From positions 1,334,758-1,398,757 of the forward strand of contig NW_019091450.1 in the NCBI RefSeq assembly GCF_001949145.1: a stretch of 64,000 nucleotides of DNA. The letters are read 5' to 3'. The notes under the pieces were generated by a model. It was not told where the DNA came from. It was given only the letters and a program-made list of their open reading frames with translations, and searched no databases. The translations under genes were made by a program, and so were the position numbers. Positions 11,730 through 23,261 of this stretch are shown here, one piece after another. Each line of letters opens with the position of its first letter. Positions within the stretch are counted from its first letter, which is position 1. This stretch comes from Acanthaster planci. Taxonomy: Eukaryota > Echinodermata > Asteroidea > Valvatida > Acanthasteridae.

Positions 11730-14700
11730 CTTTAGAGAGAGACAAGAGAGTTTTGACTACCAAATCAAACAGAGAAAGATACCACTCTTGCTCTCCTCAA
11801 AGCATGCCTCAAAGCATGCACAAGATGCAGTGAGCCTTCCTGTAAACTCTTTAGTTTGTTATCTTCAACGTGTTAGCCTCGAACAGATCACTTGTTACCC
11901 ATTCAAGCTGCTCAACATCAGATGTCCATGCAGAACATATTAAAAGAACATACCAAACATTCTCAAATAAGGGTCTCAACCAAGAACCTCAAAAGTCCAG
12001 GGTTAGTACAAATACATGTATGAGATTTAGTAGATGCTTATTCATTCATAGAGAGTTGTTGGACCTGGCACCTGTTAGGCAATCCACCAACGTGACAAGT
12101 GTGCACCCACAACACGGTGGTGACTAATATAAGAACTGCAGCCTCAACGGCAAAAACCATCGTTCTATCTGCATGCTACACAATGGAAAAAAACTGTGCT
12201 CTGGCTTGTATCTGCATAATAGGCAACAGAGAATGCTTATATCTAGATGTTACTGAATGGCATGATCCCGTTCTACAGTGTGAAGTGGTGAAAATAGTTG
12301 TCTATCTATGTGACATCCAGTCTTCTAGATATTACTGTGTATATGTATGCGCATGTACATATACCGGTATATGTACATGTCTAATGACAGTGAAGACCAG
12401 AAACACCTGGATAATACATGTATGTCATGTTATCTGATGGGGGTTTTCACAAGGAGCCATCTTGGAGGTAACAGTTTCTGCCTTCCAGCACACAGATCCA
12501 CATCAGGTGACCCTGTTTGCAGTTGGCATATTGCTGTAGGCGCCTTCTCCCCCCACAATATCAGTCAAGCTTGCCTCCACAATCCCGATGTAGTGTGTAT
12601 GAGCATCAAACAGGATATTCTTTGAACGTCTTCATTTCCACTACCAAACACCAAGTTTAGTGCCTCGTCTCGCAAGCTGATTTCAAAGTGTTTCTGGTCC
12701 AGTGATGAGTCAGAAGGTGCCAGTGACTGACCCTAATGCCTACAGCGGCGGGTAACATTCATCAGCTTTGTTCTTCTTTGTCACAATATCGAGCACCTCA
12801 GAGGAATGATCACATGACGGTGTGCGTATAGTTATTTCACAAACAGGAACAATCCACAATACAGAGAGTTACAAGACGTGGCTCAAAGAGGCTTTTATGG
12901 TCAAAACCATGTTAGACAATTCAAGTGACCAGAATTGGAAGCCATAACTGTCATATCACACTCGCCTGCCTTTTTGGCGTATCAGGCAGTTACCGTTGCC
13001 AAAATGCACCCTCTAATGAAGTTGCACAAATGTGCCAAATGCTAAGGTTCTGTTCTCGTCAGATCAGTCAACACATTATCTACAAATGTCAAAACTAGTA
13101 AAATCCTTGTGTCAAAGGAATATTGCGCGGCAAATGGATGCTAACTTTTACCCAATATGTCCCACAGAAATGGCTTCCCCGGTAGTTCCATTCTGTACTG
13201 TGAATTGTTCCCATTCCGTCGGTGAGAGAATTCTGTCAACACATGACTACTAACATGCAACCAACTGTCCCAAAAGGATGCATAAAAAAGATGTGAAGCT
13301 GACGTGGAAAAAGAGGGAATGATTTGAATGTTGACTGAAGAAAAAACACACAGCAACCTACTTGAATTCCACTAGCCACTGGAAGGTGCTGTTTTCAAGT
13401 GTAAGAAATGCTAGAAGCCAGGTACACTTCCACCATGGGAGGTTATATTCAACTCAAACCAATGAAATTTGCAGCCCACTGACACTCTAGCTAATTCAGG
13501 GTTTATGATCTACTGAACAGAAACATCAGGAGCTGTCTTCTTTTTTTTTCAACCAAGCTGTGTACATGTTGGTATTTGATACCTGGATTTATTATTGAGC
13601 ATTTGGTCCGACATTGTTGGGAAAAATTTATCATGTTTCTTGAAAACAATGTCAAAACCAACACAGAAACCTAAGAGACAACTATCGAGAGTAGCAAAGG
13701 TGACATAACATAGACACTTTATGGTACCAACCACACCTTTTGGGCTTGCAGCTAACAAATGAATCCATTTGCTGAATATGCATTTTCATAACTGTTTTAT
13801 GACCCAAGGAATTCTTTTATACTTAGAAACTGTTTCCTCCAAAAGGTAAATTGTGTGCCTGAATCCTGCGACCCAAAATGCAACAGGTGTGAACACGTCC
13901 AATGGCTAGTGAAAAAAAAACTAGTCTTACTATCATGAACTTCATGGTGACACATAAGTCCCAATAAACGAGGTGCTCTACATATACATTACACGTATGA
14001 TACATGTACGTGTACCTTTAAGTGCATGTAGAGAATGGTGCAACCTACTCAAAAATGACAGGAATATTCTCAAGCCCTAATTTGATTCCATGAAAACCAG
14101 AATAAAACAGCCACTGAACTCCAGCTTTTCCAGCACCACATAGCAACCCGCTTGTTTGCAGTTTGACTAGAGGCCAACATGAAATGTACACGGAAGTCTG
14201 GTGTCCCAAATTTTTATGCCTGAATGTCATTCATTCTGACAGCTTGGTACATGCACACTGAGTTCACTGATCTCTACACACTTGATAGGTTGCGCTGCTC
14301 TGTGTGTGAAGCCACAGGGTCACCATGTTGGGATATTCAAAACATTGCCATAGAGTAGTGGAAGTCACACAATGTCACGGAGGTGCATGAACGTGAAATT
14401 GGGCCAATCATAGCCGAAGTAAATTAATGAATGCTGTTGAAATAGTCCAGTTTGATCATGGAAACTACCTACGACAGTTATACCAGTGTGCTTACGCCGG
14501 GTGTGACTGTTCGGGAAAAGATTTGGTTGGTCGTCCACAACTTGAACCACTGCACTGGTGCTACATTAGTGATGCATGCAGTTAAAGAAGCCTGCAAGCT
14601 AGGGGCTGGTCCATGTAGGACTAGCTCTGGTTGTCTTGATTAGAAAATCAACGTTCTGGCTTCCCTTTTCTCTCAAAAATGTTTTTAGGGGAAGACTTCC

Positions 14701-16869
14701 ACATGGGGACATAAACCAGTGCTTAAACTGTTTGGTAAACCGGAGAAAAAAGTCTTGACAAATTGGGCTTATTTTACAACAGCTGGTGGAAACCCAGTCA
14801 CAAATGCAAGTTCCATGGTTTTATGAGACAGTTCCCAAGTTTGTTTTCATGAAAACAGTCTCAAACTGTTTGTGCATGGGGCATTAAGACAATGTCCAGA
14901 TTTACAATTTCTCCAGCAAACCCTTGATAACATTTTCCAGATAATCAACCCAAATATCTTTTGGACAAGGAGTTATTTTCTTTCAGTCAACTGAGATAGT
15001 AGTAGCTAGCATCACTAAACTTTAAGTCATCTACTCACGTGCGCAAAATGTTTTAAATACCAAAAAATGGCTGTTCGGTGGCTTCACGGCCAGCAATCCA
15101 ATCACTGTACGCACGATCTATCCATTTTGTAGAGATCAGTGACCGAGTCCAAGCCTGCTTGTGGTATGTGCTAGAAAATCAAGGCAGCTGATTGGCTTAT
15201 CTACACCAGAGTATAGCCAATCTGTTTTAGACTCAGCCCAAGAATACTCCCTTTAGTCTGTGCAGGGGGAAAAAGCAAAAGAACTTGGCCACAACAGGTG
15301 GCAACAGGTAACTGGCAATCATCCCACAATGTCTTACCACTCAGACACGTGGCGTATCTTGCATTATGCCGGTCAATCCAGCGAGTGTAGGAAGGGGTAT
15401 CACCTTAGCATTAAACGTTCCAACATAAACCAAAGGGTTAACACACTGCTCAGCAAGTCAAGAGCACTCTATAGTCTTAATTCACTCTCAACAGCAAAAC
15501 CTGGATGAAATGGCCAAAGTTGGTCCACACTTTTGTTTTTCTACGTGGTTAATGACGTTACAACTTGAGTAAGATGACGAGACATGCCTGCATTATTTCC
15601 AATTTTGCAGGAAAATATTAAAATGGCCATCAGACAGCACCAGGTTAGGCTGCAACATGTGCATGTACTTCTCATTTCAACTGACCTACATGTATAAATG
15701 CATTTTGTCAAGCAATGTCAGCTTACTAGCTCTGAAAAAATTCTTAAGTAAAAGATAAAAAGAACAACTCAAACCTTAAAGGTATTTTCCCCCTCATTTT
15801 CAAGAACTAACACTACTCAGTCAGATGGTTAGAGCTTCACATTAATTTCTACTTTGTATCATATGTCACACTTACAGAACACAGAACTTTTAGTTTCTAT
15901 TCAAAAAATTGAAATACTAAGGCTATTACTGACAAATGATTAGTACAAATTTGTGTAAAAACTCATTAAAATGATCCACTCTGTTACATGTACATGTATT
16001 TTACACATGCACAAAAAACAAAGCCTTAAATTAGAGTTTCTTTTGATTTCTGTAAAATCCTTTAATTACTATTTACAGTTCAAACTGCTGGTTTTTTTTT
16101 TTCAAAACAGATGACAGTGTGAATATTACATCTTGTTTATGCCCATGTTTTTAATCAATAATCTGAACTTCACGTGGTTTCTCCGACAGCTTTATTCCTG
16201 TCTTGGAAAAAAGGTCTTTGGGCCACAAGCACGTGTATGTAATTTCTTCAGTATGTACATTTTGCAAAAGAAATCAAATGTATTCAGACCAGTTCCCCGC
16301 AAAAATGTAGAATCTGAAATACAGCAATGTGGCAAACAAGACCATCAAACAATTCCAGGCTGATAAATTCTTTAAATGAAGTTCACAGCGTTGAACTTAG
16401 GGTTAAGAAAAGTTTGCAAGCATTCCGCTGAAAGATGAAAATGAGGAAGTAGAGATTGCTGAATATGAAAAGGAGCAGTCAAAAATGTATCCCTACTAAT
16501 CCCCAATAGCAGATTCTCTGAAAGTTTCCAGCATCCATCTTAAAGTTGTAAGGATGGTGTCTCATCTGTGTACAGGGCCACCACACAAAGGAGGCCAGGG
16601 CCACCACACAAAGGAGGCCAGAGCCACTACACAAAGGAGGCCAACTTCCTCCACTGTTTGGCACTTATCATCTACACGCAGTGCACTGCTACACAGCTCA
16701 AGGTTTATACATGTACATTTGTCAATGAAGTTTTTAAAACTCAGTAGTACAACTGCATTTAACTGGTGAAGTACACAAGACTCATTGGTACCAACAGCTC
16801 CACACACAACATTCCAAATCTGCATGCCAAGATGCCAAGCCGGAGAGATGGCAGTAAAAAGATACTTAC
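11730..16869. other. Intron between exons 20 and 19
   Basis: About 5.1 kb, the longest intron among the linker cassettes in this part of the gene. It contains the 23-bp triple repeat at 16575-16643 but no exon-like segment with both splice sites and the expected phase. Confidence 0.5.
16575..16643 (+). repeat. Three tandem copies of a 23-bp unit
   Basis: The unit GGGCCACCACACAAAGGAGG plus CCA occurs twice identically (16575-16597, 16598-16620). A third time it has two substitutions (16621-16643). It lies about 230 bases downstream (in transcript order) of the exon 19 donor. It is a short intronic minisatellite of unknown significance. Confidence 0.9.
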
Positions 16870-17175
16870 TTGAAGAGTAAGGAGATGAGACAGAAGATGT
16901 TGCAGAAGGGAGGCGGGAGGATGGTTTGTAGGAGGAGGAGGAAGACGGGGAGGGATAAGAAGATGGGAGGTGTCTGGACTCTCTCCCAGAGGTGGAGGAT
17001 TTGTAAGAGGGTCTATGAGAGTCGGCGCAATGCCTGGTGGTATCAGGGGTGGGGGTGGACTTGTAGGAGGGTGTGGAGGGTTTGCGATGGCAGGAAGGGG
17101 CTGGGCTTTCAGGGGTTGGAGTTGGAGGCTTGGCATCACCACCACTGAGAAGACGAAGAAGCTCTTCCTCCTCAG
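16870..17175 (-). CDS. FHOD: FHOD formin exon 19 (acidic-leucine motif plus Ser/Pro/Tyr-Lys repeats)
   Basis: A 306-base exon with acceptor CTCTCATTCAG and donor GTAAGTATC on the minus strand (two bases, 101 codons, one base; phase 1-1). It opens with EEEELLRLLSGGD, a clear member of the acidic-leucine motif family found in the giant exon 12. It then becomes Ser/Pro-rich with three SYK[SP] repeats (PSYKST, PSYKSS, SSYKPS). Joined to exon 18 the first residue is Thr, giving T-E-E-E-E, a casein-kinase-2-type acidic site. No folded domain is present. This exon shows that the motif is not confined to one exon, so it probably spread by duplication and was then separated by introns or moved as an exon. 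Confidence 0.85.
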
Positions 17176-18757
17176 CTGAATGAGAGAGGGGAGCAACCAT
17201 TACTATGGCAGTTCATTCAGAAGGCAGTTGAGAAAAAGGGCAAAAGATACAGAAAATGAAAGTTTCAGGAATCAATATTCATCTCTTTCACTGAGTGACA
17301 GACATTTGTCCAAAAGAAATGTTATCCCCAAAAGAGCTAATTTTAATTCCACTTGTTCAATTTGCAGACTCAGGAACATTTGTTACATTCTCAAAGGCAA
17401 TGTCGCCGTCTCCTGAAACTCTTCTTTCAGACATGGCTATTGTCATCAGAAGTCAGGGTACTGCTCTCCTCTCTATTTGCCGAGGAACTACTAAGTCTGG
17501 TGCCTTTCTTCCACTTGAAGTATTATCAATGTTGGGTTCAGACAACAAATAAGATCATAGACAAATTGTGTGAACTGAGTGAATTAAATGAGGGGTTGTA
17601 AGATCTCGAAATTGTAGATGTACATGTAGTCCTGATTGGCTGGTCATTGTGTAGAGAAGTTCTAATGCTCTTGTTGTAGTTTCCAGTTAAAGATGTTCAA
17701 GAAATCGAAATCACAGAGATGTAGTTTGTGTAAAAGTGCCTATTGATCAGTTTTACAACACATGTAAATCCTCAAAAGAGAACTGTCCTTATGACAAATA
17801 AATTTACTATGACATTACTGTGTTCATGTACATGTAGTTCTGCAATCATTAGCACATATCTGAGCATTCGCCAACAAATTCATAAATTATTGGTATTAAC
17901 GCTATTTTTTCAACTACAACCACATTGACTTAGACCAAATCTGCTCCACCAGCAGATATTGCATTTCGATATTGAATTTCACCTTTGGTTGCAAATATGC
18001 GTATAAAAATAGAATGAACACAGACTTCCACATACACTGCATGAAAAAAACTTAAAACATTTAACATGACTGGGGTTAAAAAGTTGTTTTGTGGCTACTT
18101 CACACTTGGCACACACAAATAAAAAGATAAAGGCAAGCATGTGACATCACAGCAAGTATTCAGTGTGGGAACTCACAGAAAATGACAACAATTCAGCTTA
18201 TCACTTTTATGACAACTAAATCGTGTCACATTCATACTCATATCAGATGTGAACTTGCTTTTACAATGTACATGTACACATGGACATATGCATGGACATG
18301 TACATGTACACATGGACATGTGCATGGACATGTACATGTGCATGGACATGTACAAGAGCATGTACATGTACACATGGACATATGCATGTACATATGCATG
18401 TACATGTACACTGATACTGGAGAAAATGTCTGAAAGACCAGTTTAGTGGCTATCTGATGGCAAACACAGGGCACGACATCAAAGATAGCATGGTCTCTAA
18501 TACTGATAAAATTTCCTTTGGGAAATTTCACAATATCTTTTTTAAACCAACTAAATGTACTGTACAATTTTTAAAATGCAGAAATCTGAAACGCACCCTG
18601 CTACAAAAGGAACAGTATTTAAAACTGATCAAATACGAAGTTCACCATTTGATTTCAATACTAATTTTTGTCCATCCACACAATTATAACAGCACTGTGT
18701 AAACTGTGTATGGTGAACTCAACGAGCTCTTAATAAGTAAGAACAAGTTGGACTTAC
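17176..18757. other. Intron between exons 19 and 18
   Basis: Contains the ACATGG/ACATGT minisatellite at 18266-18415 and an open but stop-interrupted stretch near 17390-17545 on the minus strand that I could not make into an exon. Confidence 0.5.
18266..18415. repeat. ACATGG/ACATGT-type minisatellite
   Basis: About 150 bases built from hexamers ACATGG, ACATGT, GCATGG and TACATG in irregular order. ACATGT is self-complementary, so both strands read almost alike. It is one of the two densest clusters in the window. Confidence 0.9.
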
Positions 18758-18844
18758 TCGGCTGATGCGCTGCGCTTGTGTCAGGGGGCTCTATTCTGGA
18801 AGGTCTTGTTACTGGCTCTGAGGGTTTTGTAGCATCCTCGGTAC
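18758..18844 (-). CDS. FHOD: FHOD formin exon 18 (Pro/Ser/Thr-rich linker cassette)
   Basis: An 87-base exon with acceptor TTTTTCTAG and donor GTAAGTCC on the minus strand. It gives two bases, 28 codons (from TEDATKPSEPVTRPS to DTSAAHQP) and one base (phase 1-1). The peptide is disordered in character. The intron ahead of its acceptor is a long pyrimidine-rich tract on the transcript (see findings), an arrangement often linked to regulated exons. No homologue is recognised for this segment alone. Confidence 0.78.
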
Positions 18845-21262
18845 CTAGAAAAAGGCCAAGTGACAGGTGGACGGGGAGACACACACAAGGAGACACACAC
18901 AAGGAAACACAGGCAGTGAGAAGACAGGAGAATTTCACAGGTTTGAAAGGGGGGGGAGAATGAAACAAGGAGTGACAATGGAGGGAATGGAACGAAGGGG
19001 CATACGTACAAAGAAGGGTTAACGATGAACGGAGACCAAAGCACGTAGAGAAAAAGGAGATAGTGAAGAAAGTGTCAGGGAGTTGAAAGTAGAAGAAACA
19101 TGAGGGATTTCACAACACATAGAAAGATGGAGAAGAGTCACAAAAAGTTCAGAGGAAAGAATCGGAAAGAACAAAAAGAGAAGGAAAGAAATGAGAATTA
19201 GACAATGCTCATTTCAGATTGACTATGCAGTCTATTCATAGCTGAAATATTAAAAATCATCGTGCTCTGACTGCAAGCATGGCAAACCGTAATTAAAACT
19301 GGGGAAGGTAGTGGATTAATGCTATTGACTACCTCAGTAAAGGTTGTTGACGGGGATGGAGACGGGACTGTGGGAAGGGGTAAGGTAAAGGCATGGGTGG
19401 GAAGGGGTGACGTAACAGTTGCAAATAGAAAGGAAGAGTACATATCGCGGGAAAAAAGGCTGTGATGCTGTTTTACATGTGGCAGTAGTAATTAACTACT
19501 GACTTAAATGGAGCAAGGTGTTTTGCTTGTAAATTATCCTAATGTGTAAGCCAACAACCGCTTGCCAATAAAAATACCAAGCCCGGCGGAGCATAAAGCA
19601 TCCATAAGTGGGATCTTGGTAAAATCTTTGTTCCATGATGCAACAGGCTATTCTTCCCTCCAATGCTCATGGGCAACAAGAGGAAAGTACAACATAATGT
19701 CTTGCTCAAGGACAATGCATCAAGAGTAAAGTCTGATATGCGCATTTCACAATACAATGTGCAACACAGTGCAATACAGTGTGAATCGCCCGTATTACAA
19801 CAGATACTCCAAATACTTCAGAATCTTCAACCCAGACAAGAAACAGCGAAACAGCGTAGCTGGCAAAACGGACTTTTGTTTACCGTTTTCCCACAGTGCA
19901 ATGCAAAAAAAGGCCTGAAAGCGGCAACCACTGGGTGGTGCAAAGCACCCGTATGCCAATTCTGAGCCCTAGGGTTAAGGATGTGTCAAATTCATTATTC
20001 CTTATTTCTGTGCAATACAGAGATTACTTTCTTGAATACTTGGTGAAGAAGTACATACTTGTGTCCCTGAGCAAGACACTTTGAAGTAACTGCTGCCATC
20101 AAAGAAAAAAAAGCAAGCCTGAAGTGACTTGAATTTGAAACGAACATGAATACCGGTACCTAACCCTTTACTCCCAGTTAACTTTGCCGTTGGCATGCCA
20201 ATAAGCCACAGAGACTGAATAGCTGTACCCTGCACCAGACATTGACAAGCATGTACAATAGGGAACCCTGATAATCTACTGGCTAGCTTCATGCTCGCCA
20301 CAGCCAGTATGACGTTGGCTAAGCGACGGGTATCACATGCCATAGGAAGTTGTTGGACATTCCAATGAAAAACAAAACATCATTGACAGGTGGCCAGTCG
20401 TTCCCAGAAAACCCAGTGCATACAGCAATCTAGTACATGTACCTTGTGTTCCTTAACCAGTATTGTTGTGGTTACGACCTATTCCAAGCCCACAAATTTT
20501 GAAGCAGGCCACAATAATGCTGTGTTGAAAGTGCTTTCGAATGATCCAATAATGAGCATTAAGGTATACGTGTTTGTGTACATTCAACCAACACAGATAA
20601 AGAAATGTTGAAGTGCATACACACATTTGTGTAAGGGCAAAAGTTTGAGTTCTTTGAACATTTTTAGCATACTTGATTGGTCTAAACACTTGCCAAAATT
20701 GAAACCTTTAAGTCCATGGACTTCCAACAAGGCCATGTTAGATCTCAGTCTACTTGTTGACTGTGATGCACTTTCTCTGCATATTGCTTTCAACATAATC
20801 ACCAAGCAACATGACAGAGTACCCTATCTAAGTAACAAGTTTGATTCAGTTGCAGTTCAAGTAGCAAACTTTTACAACATAGCATTGTTCAACAAGTTTG
20901 GGATGTCCAACTTGTCAACAGAACAAATAGGGGCAGGCAAAAACTCATGAAATTTAATGCTTTGCATCTTTACATTTTCATCTTATATTAAAAACGGCTG
21001 TGCTGGCAGAATTTGTGTTTTGTTTTTGCATAACTTTTCATTTTCTTTTCTGCTTTTCCTGTTTTGAGGGACTAATTTTTAATTAATGCATTTACAAGCA
21101 ACATGAAAGAGGCAATCTTTCTATGCAAGGTTCTTCTTGTTCAGTTCATGCGGTTGGATAACAGATCATAAAGACAGACATGAATAACGTCTGCCCAAGT
21201 GCAGTGTGCGAGCAAATAGTGCAACAAACTACCGAAGGACCTTCTGTCACATGACTACTCAC
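18845..21262. other. Intron between exons 18 and 17, with purine-rich (plus strand) first 350 bases
   Basis: From 18845 to about 19200 the plus strand is strongly A/G-rich, that is, pyrimidine-rich in the transcript, including a tandem GAGACACACACAAG unit. A Pro-rich minus-strand stretch at 19320-19443 has a good acceptor-like CCCTTCCCACAG but no acceptable donor. No other feature is seen. Confidence 0.5.
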
Positions 21263-21325
21263 TGACTGCCGGTTGGTCAGATTTGACCTCGCCAAACACA
21301 TCATCCTCCAATGATAAGTCAAAGA
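21263..21325 (-). CDS. FHOD: FHOD formin exon 17 (acidic linker cassette)
   Basis: A 63-base exon with acceptor TTTCCCCCCAAAAG and donor GTGAGTAGTC on the minus strand. It encodes two bases, 20 codons (FDLSLEDDVFGEVKSDQPAV plus one base; phase 1-1). The F-D-L-S-L-E-D-D core loosely recalls the D-F-[ST]-D-L-G-E-[ED]-D segment that precedes FH1 in vertebrate FHOD1/3 (remembered, not searched). The similarity is short and its position in the protein is not proven. The acceptor has AAAAG rather than CAG, hence moderate confidence. Confidence 0.62.
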
Positions 21326-23171
21326 CTTTTGGGGGGAAAAGAATCGGGAGTGAGGTGAGATAAAGTGGGTGGGGGTGGAAAAAATAATGGAAAAAGACAA
21401 ACGATTCAGTAAAAATGACAACACTAGTATTAACATCATGCATGTGGACGTTTCATAGCGACCATGCATATTGGATGTAAAACAATTGAAAGGAATTTTA
21501 AGTGTTTAAATAATTGGCCTGTTTGTTTCACACAGGTCTAGATCTTGATCAGTGGTCCTAACACTGATTAGCACCATCCATTAGGTGGGTTCTAGCGTCA
21601 GTGAATCAACGACAGATTACTGATTGTGAACCAGATCTGTGTGAACCAGACAGGCCCTACATGTACCTGTAAGACAATATCAAATCTACGAAAACCAGAA
21701 ACTGATAACTCAGCCATCTGTCAGCAGATTCTGGATAAGAAATCCAGTCACTAGGAAGCATGCCTCATCAAAAGACAACTCTAAAACTAAACTCGTTCGC
21801 TTTGCTATTATCAAACCGTGCATTTTTGATAAACGTGCATGGATGGCAAGATGGTCATCTACTGTAAAATTGCTGCCAAACCAAAAAAGGCGAAATTTCA
21901 TGCAGCAACTGACGGCGTACCGTAGATCTTCACTGCAAAATAGTAACTTTGACAATGTTAGCTTTGGTTCTTCCAAAAAAGATGAAAAACAGTGAATATG
22001 AGCATGTACATGTACTTGTTGCTTTAACATTTGCATGTATTTCAAGCCCATGAAGAAAGCTTTGTGTAGATGGTATAAATATGTACATGTACCTTGGGCC
22101 ATGTCTGAAATGGGAATTGTTGTTTACGGCTATGGCTGTTCCCTGTTGCTTGTCAATGGCAACATCCTAAAGTCACAGCCACAAAATATACATTTCTGAC
22201 ATCACTTATGTGGAGTACCTGCAAGTGTTTCCCTGGGGACTTCCAGAAAGGATGTGTCTAAATAATGTGGCTGCGGCTAGCTACAACACACATATCAGTG
22301 GGAAATACCGGTAACTGTAGCCCTTAGCCATGAGAGGCTTCCACAGGCAAGCATCATGCTATCCAAAGCCTGAACCAAGTAATTCAGACACAACTAACTT
22401 TGTAGAGTAGGAGGCACAATAACTTCTAAAGCATATAAAAAATATTTGATTAGCAAGAAGGGTTACCGGCTAAAATGCTATTGAATTTACACAGCCCTTG
22501 ACTGGTTCCTGGCTTGTGTTTGCTCAGTGCTTGAAGTTCAAAGGCAACATTTCTGTTTTGAAGAGCTACAACAGTGATCTACAAAATGAAATAGGTGATC
22601 ATCTGAAGCAGTGGTCAAATATGCATCTAGCATCCACTGCATGCACATGCCATGAAACAGCATCCTACCTTTTCACACTTTTCATACCATAATGTACGCG
22701 TACATGTAAAACGGAATTTAAAACTCGCAAAACGGGTCTACACACTGTAATTGATCAATCTCAGTATCAAAACCTACAAGTGAGCACTTGTGATAGTATA
22801 CATGGAATTGCTACCAGTGTATACATAGTAACAACATGTGATGCTCAAGTGTACACGTCATCTTAAGACCTGTCACATGAACGGTTGTTCCTGCAGGACA
22901 AACCAGTTAATCATTGGTTAGACACACTGAATGGGACGGCACTCCATGCTTCTGAACCACATTGTGATCACTCCATGCTGATAGTAGCAGAGCCAGGATA
23001 CCATAACAGAAATCAAAGTAAATGGAATAGGGTCTCCCTTGAAAGAGGGTTCACTTTAAGACCAGATTTAATGCCTGATAAGGTAATGAAAGGGATAGGC
23101 CAAGAGTTGATGACATCCACCCCTTTCCAGTGACAATCCTGGCTCCGCCCCTATTTGATGCCGTGACTCAC
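21326..23171. other. Intron between exons 17 and 16
   Basis: Contains the 141-bp inverted-repeat element at 21516-21656. Nothing else is supportable. Confidence 0.5.
21516..21656. mobile_element. MITE-like element with GGCCTGT terminal inverted repeats
   Basis: The left end GGCCTGTTTGTTTCACACAG and the right end (reverse complement GGCCTGTCTGGTTCACACAG) match at 18 of 20 positions and enclose a 141-bp non-coding body. This is the structure of a short non-autonomous DNA transposon. Target-site duplications are not clear. Confidence 0.6.
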
Positions 23172-23261
23172 TCCTGCTTCTCGTGGCTTCTGGTTGCTTG
23201 GTGACGGGACTGGCTCCGGGCTCAGAAGTGACCGACTGTGAAGACTTTCGGGGCCTGTCCA
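23172..23261 (-). CDS. FHOD: FHOD formin exon 16 (Ser/Arg/Pro-rich linker cassette)
   Basis: A 90-base exon with acceptor TTAACCGGTCTAG and donor GTGAGTCACG on the minus strand. It contributes two bases, 29 codons (DRPRKSSQSVTSEPGASPVT, then KQPEATRSR) and one base (phase 1-1). It has RKSS and SQS sites but no folded domain. The assignment rests on signals, phase and gene context. Confidence 0.78.

Noticed and set aside
14365-14550. Minus-strand frame containing CCCGAACAG and GTAAGCAC
   Set aside because: The implied exon would be 11 bases and out of phase.
17390-17545. Coding-like minus-strand stretch upstream of exon 19
   Set aside because: Stops in all frames before any usable donor. Possibly a decayed exon but not demonstrable.
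19320-19443. Pro-rich minus-strand stretch after a fine acceptor CCCTTCCCACAG
   Set aside because: No donor in the required phase. GTAGTC is a poor donor and would break the common phase.
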